This document shows positions 5,107-9,260 of a DNA stretch of 9,260 nt, piece after piece (position 1 is the stretch's first letter; each line of letters begins with the position of its first letter). Made by a program: the position numbers and the translations under genes. The stretch is from positions 1 to 9,260 of the forward strand of contig CAIXDB010000043.1 of NCBI GenBank assembly GCA_903918125.1, in the 5' to 3' direction. The notes under the pieces are model-generated. The model had not been told where the DNA came from. It worked only from the letters and a program-made list of their open reading frames with translations, and did not search any database. This DNA comes from an uncultured bacterium (lineage in GTDB: Bacteria; Patescibacteria; Paceibacteria; UBA9973; Zambryskibacteraceae).

Positions 5107-5718
5107 ATGACCCTCAAACTTGAACAACGTTTTGATGCGATGAAAAAAATTCGGGACGAAGTGCTCGGGCTGAAGGAGTCACCGCTATATTTGTATCGCG
5201 TCGAGCACAAATTTTTCCCCGTTATCGGCGAGGGGAGTCACATGGCGCACATCATGTTTGTCGGCGAGGCACCGGGCAAAAACGAAGCCGAAACGGCGCG
5301 ACCGTTCTGCGGACGTTCGGGAAAATTTCTCGACGAAATGCTTGAGTCGATTCACCTGAACCGCTCCGACGTGTACATTACAAACATTGTGAAGGATCGC
5401 CCGCAAGACAACCGCGACCCGTCGGCGGAGGAAATCGCCCTGTACGCGCCGTATCTCGACCGCCAAATCGAAATCATTCAGCCGAAAGTCATCGCTACGC
5501 TCGGACGTTTTTCCATGTCGTACATCATGAGCAAGTTTGGCATCGCCGACCAAATGAAACCGATCGGCCAGATGCATGGACAGGAATTCCATGTCAAAGC
5601 CGACTATGGCGATATCGTAATCGTGCCACTCTACCACCCGGCCGTGGCACTCTACGACGGAAGCACTCGCGACACGCTCCTCGCCGATTTCCAAGTGCTC
5701 AAGAAATACGTCGTTTGA
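5107..5718 (+). CDS. Uracil-DNA glycosylase family 4-like protein lacking the Fe-S cysteines (203 aa)
   Basis: Family 4 uracil-DNA glycosylases remove uracil from DNA in base excision repair. Motif 1 is GEAPGKNEAETARPFCG (residues 53-69), followed by GRSGKFLDEML. Then come YITNIVKDRP (90-99), PKVIATLGRFS (126-136) and the HPAV motif (177-180). Classical members bind a 4Fe-4S cluster through four cysteines: a CxxC near the N-terminus, one in the NIVKCRP block, and one in the following helix. Here the N-terminus has none, the second-block position is D97, and the helix position is probably Y113. The only cysteine, C68, lies in motif 1. This is therefore a cluster-less variant, which I believe is common in CPR genomes. 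The gene sits inside the probable operon with the nuclease-like gene before it and alaS 31 bases after it. No ribosome binding site is visible before the ATG. Confidence 0.88.
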   Translation: MTLKLEQRFDAMKKIRDEVLGLKESPLYLYRVEHKFFPVIGEGSHMAHIMFVGEAPGKNEAETARPFCGRSGKFLDEMLESIHLNRSDVYITNIVKDRPQDNRDPSAEEIALYAPYLDRQIEIIQPKVIATLGRFSMSYIMSKFGIADQMKPIGQMHGQEFHVKADYGDIVIVPLYHPAVALYDGSTRDTLLADFQVLKKYVV

Positions 5719-5749
5719 GATTTTTTCTTTTTTGTGTCACCATACGGGT

Positions 5750-7669
5750 ATGAACTCAAACGACATTCGTTCGCGATATCTTGAATTTTTTAAAGCCCGC
5801 GGACACACCATCATCCCGTCCGCCTCGCTTGTGCCGGAGAACGACCCGACAACTCTTTTCACCGGTTCCGGTATGCAACCGATGGTGCCATATCTGCTCG
5901 GAGAAACGCATCCGGAAGGTACGCGTATCACCGACTCACAAAAGGCCTTTCGTAGTGGCGATATCGACGACGTTGGAGACAATCGTCACACCACGTTTTT
6001 TGAAATGCTCGGAAACTGGTCACTCGGTGATTATTTTAAAAAAGAACAAATAGAATGGATGTTTCAGTTTTTGATCGAGGAAATAAAAATTGACCCGAAA
6101 AAATTGTACGTGACGGTTTTTATCGGTGACGAAAAAAATAAGATTCCGAAAGACACCGAAGCAGCAGAAATTTGGAAAAAACTTTTTGCAGAGAAAGGGA
6201 TTGATGCAAGAGAAGTAGATATCGGTAGTGAGGAAAACGGATATGCAGTCGGGATGCAAGGCGGGCGGATTTTTTACTACGATGTGAAGAAAAATTGGTG
6301 GTCACGTGCCGGTATTCCGGACAAGATGCCGGCAGGCGAGCCGGGCGGTTCCGACTCGGAAATGTTTTACGAATTCGAAAATGTGCCACACGACAAAAAG
6401 TTCGGCGAGCATTGTCATCCGAACTGCGACTGCGGACGATTTTTGGAAATCGGCAACAATGTGTTTATGCAGTACAAGAAAAATCCCGACGGGACATTTT
6501 CGAAGTTGCCAAAACACAACATCGACTTTGGTGGCGGGCTCGAACGTATGGCGATGGCAGTTTCCGGTTGCGCTGATATTATACAGGTCAATCATCGACC
6601 GATACTCGACTACATCGAAAAAGTTTCCGGAAAAACGTACGGCAAAAATCATGAGGAAACCAAGGCTTTTCGGGTTATTGCCGACCATACGAAAGCATCA
6701 GTGTTTTTGATTGCCGACGGTGTTCTGCCAAGCAATGCCGACCAAGGATATTTCGTACGCCGACTTCTGCGGCGCGCGGTGCGATTTTCAGATACGCTTG
6801 GTGTGGGTGAAAGTGTTTTGTCCGGAATTGTCGAACCGATTGCCGAAATGTATGCCGATTCGTATCCGGATGTGAAATCAAGAGCGCGAGAAATTTCAAA
6901 AGTAATTGCCGACGAAGAAAAACGTTTTCGCGAGACACTGGCAAAAGGTTTGAAAGAATTCGAAAAAGGCACAGATCCGTTTGTGCTCTTCACGACGTAC
7001 GGTTTTCCGTTTGAACTGACGCAGGAGCTGACGCGAGAAAAGGGTCGTGAGGCGGACGAGAAAAAGTTTCGGGCGGATTTGGAAGCGCATCAGTCGCTTT
7101 CGCGTGCGGGGAGCGAACAGAAATTCAAAGGCGGGCTTGGCGGGACGGGCGAGATGGAGACGAAATATCACACCGCGACGCACCTGCTCCGACAAGCGCT
7201 CGCTGACGTGCTTGGCGCGGTGGACCAAAAAGGAAGCAACATCACTGCCGATCGTTTGCGTTTTGATTTCACGCACGATACAAAAATGACCGACGATGAA
7301 AAACAGCGCGTGGAGAAAATAGTCAACCAGAAAATCGCCGAAAAACTTCCAGTCAAAAAAGTGGTCATGAAAAAAGAAGACGCGGAAAAAACCGGCGCAG
7401 CGCACATGTTCGGCGACAAATACGGCGACGAGGTGCAGGTGTATTACATTGGTGACTCGCTCGTCTCGGCGTACTCCAAGGAATTCTGTGGCGGTCCGCA
7501 CGTGGAAAACACAGGCGAGCTTGCGATCCCGCCGGTCGGCACTTCAGATAGTCACCCTCTCACATTCAAAATCGTAAAAGAAGAATCAGTCTCGGCAGGC
7601 ATTCGTCGCATCAAAGCGGTGATTGACTTATATACTCAAGGGTTGTATACTACTCTCGTAGTTCTTTGA
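5750..7669 (+). CDS. alaS: Alanine--tRNA ligase, short form without C-terminal domain
   Basis: AlaRS charges tRNA-Ala and hydrolyses mischarged Ser- and Gly-tRNA-Ala. The catalytic class II core is clear: motif 1 with LFTGSGMQPM, motif 2 with RHTTFFEMLGNWSLGDYF, and motif 3 GGGLERM (residues 261-267). The editing domain has the zinc ligands H474 and H478 (HTATH) and C580 and H584 (CGGPH). The 639-residue protein ends right after the editing domain (ISAG-like SAGIRRIKAV). It lacks the roughly 200-residue C-terminal oligomerisation/C-Ala region of typical AlaRS (about 875 residues). This is a reduced architecture seen in CPR bacteria. I chose the ATG at 5750 because the protein then begins MNSNDIRSRYLEFFKARGH, matching the family. 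An in-frame TTG at 5732 would add six residues, and neither start has a strong ribosome binding site. Confidence 0.95.
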   Translation: MNSNDIRSRYLEFFKARGHTIIPSASLVPENDPTTLFTGSGMQPMVPYLLGETHPEGTRITDSQKAFRSGDIDDVGDNRHTTFFEMLGNWSLGDYFKKEQIEWMFQFLIEEIKIDPKKLYVTVFIGDEKNKIPKDTEAAEIWKKLFAEKGIDAREVDIGSEENGYAVGMQGGRIFYYDVKKNWWSRAGIPDKMPAGEPGGSDSEMFYEFENVPHDKKFGEHCHPNCDCGRFLEIGNNVFMQYKKNPDGTFSKLPKHNIDFGGGLERMAMAVSGCADIIQVNHRPILDYIEKVSGKTYGKNHEETKAFRVIADHTKASVFLIADGVLPSNADQGYFVRRLLRRAVRFSDTLGVGESVLSGIVEPIAEMYADSYPDVKSRAREISKVIADEEKRFRETLAKGLKEFEKGTDPFVLFTTYGFPFELTQELTREKGREADEKKFRADLEAHQSLSRAGSEQKFKGGLGGTGEMETKYHTATHLLRQALADVLGAVDQKGSNITADRLRFDFTHDTKMTDDEKQRVEKIVNQKIAEKLPVKKVVMKKEDAEKTGAAHMFGDKYGDEVQVYYIGDSLVSAYSKEFCGGPHVENTGELAIPPVGTSDSHPLTFKIVKEESVSAGIRRIKAVIDLYTQGLYTTLVVL

Positions 7670-7687
7670 TACTCATTTGCGATTGCT

Positions 7688-7728
7688 ATAGCTGAAAAGT
7701 GCCTTAATATAAGGCTTTTCTCAGCTAT
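7688..7728. promoter_or_regulatory. Long hairpin between alaS and the variable protein gene
   Basis: The sequence from ATAGCTGA (7688-7695) to TCAGCTAT (7721-7728) folds on itself. A perfect 8-bp outer stem continues through a partly mismatched middle to an inner CCTTA/TAAGG stem around 7702-7714. No T-run follows on the plus strand, so it is not a normal intrinsic terminator for alaS. It swallows an in-frame ATG at 7727 that could otherwise be mistaken for the start of the variable gene. A weak promoter-like pair, TTGCTA (7683-7688) and TAATAT (7705-7710), overlaps it. It may control transcription or message stability of the variable gene. Confidence 0.45.
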
Positions 7729-7771
7729 GGCAAGAAGGTATTTGCCCGCTGGCTTAAAAGGAGATGACGCC

Positions 7772-8404
7772 ATGGAATCCATGACCCCATCTGTAAGTGA
7801 AGTAAAAACGACTACTGCCGGTCAGATCGACAAGGCAGTTTCTAATTACCGGGCGTTGCTTGAAAAGCACGCTCCTGAGTTTGGTGCCGAGCCTGTGCAG
7901 ACGGTGCTCGGCCAATCCGAACTTGCCGGAGAAATGTTCGACCTGTTCCGGCGACGTGTGGAAGCCGTGAGTAACATCATCACGCGACGAGTGAAGGTGG
8001 ACCGGACACGGACACCGGAAGCAGTCTTGGCCGCCACCGGTCGGAAGCAGTACGTAACCGACAATGTTGTTGCCACAATGCCGAAAGGCGATGGCAATGA
8101 TGTCACCGTGCACTTCTTCAAACTCGACTTGTCCGAGCGAAATGGTTACATTTCGGACAACGATTTGGAGAAGGAGTTTGACCTGCGCGGTCTCAAACCG
8201 GCGGATCCGTATTCGCCCGCAGCAGTCAATGAAGCCGATCCGGTTTTTGCCGACGAGCATCCCAATGCCACGCACTGGAAGGATGCCAACGGCAAGTGGT
8301 GTTTTGCCACGTTCCGCCGGTGGCGCGGCGGGCGGTACGTGGGCGTCTACCGCAACGACTTCGACTGGGGTGACGACTGGTGGTTCGCTGGTCTTCGCAA
8401 GTAG
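7772..8404 (+). CDS. DGR variable (target) protein with diversified C-terminus (210 aa)
   Basis: This is the target of the diversity-generating retroelement. The start is ATG 7772, since AAAAGGAG at 7756-7763 sits 8 bases before it; the in-frame ATG at 7727 has no ribosome binding site and lies in a hairpin. Residues 1 to about 130 form a soluble, helical region of no recognised family. From about residue 135 the chain has a DPYSPAAVNEADPVFADEHP block, then HWKDANGKWCFATF, and ends WWFAGLRK. This is the form of the short variable domains that close CPR DGR targets. The aromatic and G-L-R ending resembles C-type-lectin/FGE-like folds of known DGR targets, but that is inference. The last 34 codons hold the variable repeat. 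Twelve residues differ from the template: C177, F178, R182, R185, G186, G187, Y189, G191, Y193, F197, G200 and D202. There is no signal peptide or membrane segment, so the binding partner and location are unknown. Confidence 0.88.
   Translation: MESMTPSVSEVKTTTAGQIDKAVSNYRALLEKHAPEFGAEPVQTVLGQSELAGEMFDLFRRRVEAVSNIITRRVKVDRTRTPEAVLAATGRKQYVTDNVVATMPKGDGNDVTVHFFKLDLSERNGYISDNDLEKEFDLRGLKPADPYSPAAVNEADPVFADEHPNATHWKDANGKWCFATFRRWRGGRYVGVYRNDFDWGDDWWFAGLRK
8300..8400 (+). repeat. DGR variable repeat (VR)
   Basis: The 101 bases at the 3' end of the variable gene align without gaps to 8733-8833 (offset 433). There are 22 mismatches, 19 of them where the template has A (11 to G, 6 to T, 2 to C). 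The template has 30 adenines here, 11 unchanged. The other three mismatches are at 8371 (C to T, silent), 8389 and 8392. The last two lie in the adenine-free block TGGTGGTTCGC-GG-CTTCGC near the 3' end, the expected place of the initiation-of-mutagenic-homing sequence (IMH). The 5' boundary could be 8300 or 8304, because the first four positions include three A-to-N changes. Confidence 0.95.
8378..8400 (+). other. Initiation of mutagenic homing site (IMH) in VR
   Basis: The last 23 bases of the VR match the TR end except at 8389 (T; G in TR) and 8392 (T; C in TR). Both changes are silent. In characterised DGRs the VR has an IMH and the TR a slightly different IMH*, and the difference makes homing one-way. 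The pattern here fits that arrangement, and the block contains no adenine until the final CAA. Confidence 0.65.
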
Positions 8405-8457
8405 TACTTCGGTTTAAGTTACTCGGATCTTTTTGATCCTTTGGCTTTGAACCTTTG

Positions 8458-8500
8458 TCCCCCGTTTTTGTTCAGAAATTTGAACGAAGCGGGGGATTTT
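8458..8500 (+). terminator. Rho-independent terminator of the variable protein gene
   Basis: TCCCCCG (8458-8464) pairs with CGGGGGA (8490-8496), and GTTCA (8470-8474) with TGAAC (8481-8485). A TTTTT/GAAG stretch between them can form U-A and U-G pairs, and the loop is GAAATT. TTTT follows (8497-8500). It lies 54 bases past the stop of the variable gene. It should separate the target message from template RNA transcription. A role as the hairpin that sits next to VR in some DGRs is less likely at this distance. Confidence 0.8.
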
Positions 8501-8610
8501 GTTATGCTGAAAAAGGTAGTAGGTGAATATCAGTATGTGTTGATTGATACATACCACCGAATCCAGTATCCGTATGTCGAGAGTGTTTGAGATTATGATT
8601 TCAGACAGAG

Positions 8611-8619
8611 TGGTATACG
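8611..8619 (+). promoter_or_regulatory. Possible promoter of the template RNA
   Basis: TGG followed by TATACG (8611-8619) matches the extended -10 form with four of six box bases. No good -35 box is present at 16-18 bases. Transcription would start near 8626, about 107 bases before the TR, and run to the terminator at 8848-8870. The call rests on position and box similarity only. Confidence 0.3.
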
Positions 8620-8732
8620 AAGACTCTTCAAAAAAGAAGATACTTGGTGTAGGGTGCTAGCGCATTATGATGCGGAATACGATTCAAGCCGGAGAAATTT
8701 CGATGGCTGGTGGCATGGAGGGCACTCTATAC

Positions 8733-8833
8733 AATATTGCCACGTTCAACCGGTGGAACGACAAGCGGAACGTGAACGTCAACCGCAACGACAACGACTG
8801 GAACGACAACTGGTGGTTCGCGGGCCTTCGCAA
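8733..8833 (+). repeat. DGR template repeat (TR)
   Basis: This is the invariant donor copy for the VR at 8300-8400. It is rich in AAC codons in the frame of the target (nine before the IMH*), plus GAC, AAG, AAT and ATT. AAC is the usual DGR choice because changing either A never makes a stop codon and gives access to many amino acids. One AAG (8763-8765) could become TAG, but in the present VR it is GGG. Twenty-eight adenines lie upstream of the adenine-free IMH* block (8811-8831). The copy is not part of a convincing gene, although its frame is open. Confidence 0.95.
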
Positions 8834-8839
8834 CTCTCT

Positions 8840-9226
8840 TTATTTCTCTCCCTTTCCGGGGGAGTTTTTTGTTAACTGTCCTTGCAAACCGCCGAGCATT
8901 TTGCCCGCTTCGTCTACCTTTAGCGAAAGCGCGATATATTTTTTATCATCAAGCGATTTCGTTTCCCACAGCACAAGCACAAGCAGCTTGAGCGTGTCGA
9001 GTTTGCGTATCGCAAGCCGCACATAGGGCTTCTTTTCTTCGCGTTGCAAAAACGCTGCGGCAAAAGTCGCCTCCATTGTCTCTATAAACAAAGTGTCTAT
9101 CCTCTCGCCCAGCGTGTAGCGGTGGAGTTTTGGCAATGTAGAATGGTACTCATGCCAAAGCAAATAAGCTTGTTTGATATGCTCCAACACGGGCAGGAGA
9201 GTCCTGCGGGGGGGGGTCCACTCCAA
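8840..9226 (-). CDS. avd: DGR accessory variability determinant, Avd-like four-helix bundle protein
   Basis: Avd forms a barrel-shaped pentamer that binds the DGR reverse transcriptase and template RNA, and is needed for cDNA synthesis and homing. The 128-residue frame has the family signature: an N-terminal helix LPVLEHIKQAYLLWHEY (11-27), then LPKLHRYTLGERI (31-43) and a second helix. The long helix LAIRKLDTLKLLVLVLWETK (71-90) follows, then a tail with SLKVDEAGKMLGGL (101-114). The basic surface (R, K and H) fits RNA binding. The start is uncertain. TTG at 9226 gives the full frame, and GTG at 9190 would give 116 residues. An ATG at 9242 would be in frame if the run of nine G at 9208-9216 were one base shorter. 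The gene converges on the TR, and its last codons overlap the TR terminator. Transcription through its end would produce RNA antisense to the TR. Confidence 0.9.
   Translation of the reverse strand: MEWTPPRRTLLPVLEHIKQAYLLWHEYHSTLPKLHRYTLGERIDTLFIETMEATFAAAFLQREEKKPYVRLAIRKLDTLKLLVLVLWETKSLDDKKYIALSLKVDEAGKMLGGLQGQLTKNSPGKGEK
8848..8870 (+). terminator. Rho-independent terminator after the TR
   Basis: CTCCC (8848-8852) pairs with GGGAG (8860-8864) around a TTTCCGG loop, followed by six T (8865-8870). It lies 14 bases past the end of the TR and would end the template RNA. It is inside the 3' end of the convergent avd gene, where it encodes the tail N-S-P-G-K-G-E-K. Confidence 0.75.
9193..9216. 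repeat. Nine-G homopolymer next to a 6+6 palindrome at the start of avd
   Basis: GCAGGA (9193-9198) and TCCTGC (9202-9207) form an inverted repeat around GAG. It is followed at once by nine consecutive G (9208-9216; nine C in the sense of avd). The run lies between the ATG at 9242 and the conserved first helix of Avd. A change of one base would switch which start codon is in frame. It is also a typical place for a sequencing or assembly error. Confidence 0.7.
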
Positions 9227-9260
9227 GAGTATTTCCGCTCATACCTACCAAGATATCATC

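Larger units (their letters stand above)
8405..8732 (+). other. Non-coding stretch between the variable gene and the template repeat
   Basis: This stretch of 328 bases holds no convincing gene. It starts with a small GGATC/GATCC hairpin (8425-8439), then the strong terminator at 8458-8500. After that come an open frame of 28 codons (8504-8590), probably not real, and an extended -10-like element TGG-TATACG (8611-8619) that could start the template RNA near 8626. An A-rich hairpin (TCTTC and GAAGA around AAAAAA, near 8625-8640) follows. The region 8641-8732 directly before the template shows no homology to the variable gene. Confidence 0.6.
8626..8870 (+). ncRNA. Putative DGR template RNA transcript
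   Basis: The template repeat lies between a possible extended -10 promoter (8611-8619) and a clear plus-strand terminator (8848-8870). A discrete RNA of about 245 bases carrying the TR is therefore likely, in the same sense as the variable gene. DGR reverse transcriptases use such an RNA, with sequences flanking the TR helping priming and Avd binding. The 5' end is uncertain, and the 3' end is better supported. Confidence 0.5.

Noticed and set aside
7727..7771. Upstream ATG start for the variable protein
   Set aside because: It lies inside a hairpin and has no ribosome binding site, whereas ATG 7772 has AAAAGGAG at ideal spacing.
8425..8439. GGATC/GATCC hairpin 24 bases downstream of the VR as the DGR homing hairpin
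   Set aside because: The stem is only 5 bp with a T5 loop; the known homing hairpins have longer stems and sit closer to the VR. It could be chance.
8504..8590. Open frame of 28 codons between the variable gene terminator and the TR
   Set aside because: It is very short and its only ribosome-binding-like sequence is the 3' arm of the terminator. It cannot be separated from chance without homologues.
8667..9026. Plus-strand open frame covering the TR
   Set aside because: The TR translates in the target's frame because it donates sequence to a gene, but the frame then runs antisense through avd. It is not a second target protein.
1..9260. tRNA or rRNA genes, CRISPR arrays, insertion sequences
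   Set aside because: I found no tRNA-like cloverleaf, no rRNA sequence, no regularly spaced repeats and no transposase in any frame.

Overview
The window looks like a chromosomal piece of a Candidate Phyla Radiation (Patescibacteria, Parcubacteria-like) bacterium. The evidence is indirect. AlaRS is a short form of about 639 residues that stops after the editing domain. The family-4-type uracil-DNA glycosylase has lost its iron-sulfur cysteines. Several small orphan proteins sit between housekeeping genes, many genes lack a Shine-Dalgarno site, and the right end carries a diversity-generating retroelement (DGR) of the kind common in these lineages. TGA is used as a stop and TGG as tryptophan, so there is no sign of the recoded Gracilibacteria/Absconditabacteria code. 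No lineage finer than this can be read from the sequence.

Left part (1-2360). The first 68 bases hold the N-terminus of typA/bipA on the minus strand, cut by the window edge. Upstream of it, also on the minus strand, are two unrecognised genes (206-763 and 924-1442), the first with a near-consensus sigma-70-type promoter and a structured leader. A compact divergent promoter region at about 1460-1503 separates them from a plus-strand pair: a small two-helix membrane protein and a membrane-anchored bacterial PH-domain protein.

Middle part (2359-7669). A small CxxC protein on the minus strand, with a clear terminator, diverges from mnmA (tRNA 2-thiouridylase). A perfect 7+7 dyad covers the mnmA start codon, and a perfect 11+11 palindrome lies inside the mnmA coding region. 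A second small minus-strand orphan (3849-4163) converges on mnmA. It diverges from a likely three-gene operon: an ATP-cone/PD-(D/E)xK nuclease-like protein, a cluster-less uracil-DNA glycosylase and alaS.

Right part (7670-9260). This is the most interesting region. Downstream of alaS lies a variable-protein gene (7772-8404) whose last 101 bases (VR, 8300-8400) match a second copy (TR, 8733-8833) 433 bases downstream. Of 22 differences, 19 fall on adenines of the downstream copy, which is the signature of DGR adenine-specific mutagenic retrohoming. Two of the other three lie in the adenine-poor 3' block, where VR and TR initiation sequences usually differ. A gene on the opposite strand (8840 to about 9226) encodes a clear Avd-type four-helix-bundle accessory protein, and it converges on the TR. 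The reverse transcriptase is not in the window; it should lie just beyond position 9260 or act in trans. The expected mechanism is that TR RNA is copied with errors at adenines, with Avd helping the reverse transcriptase, and the cDNA replaces VR. This would rewrite about a dozen surface residues of the C-terminal, probably C-type-lectin-like, domain of the variable protein.
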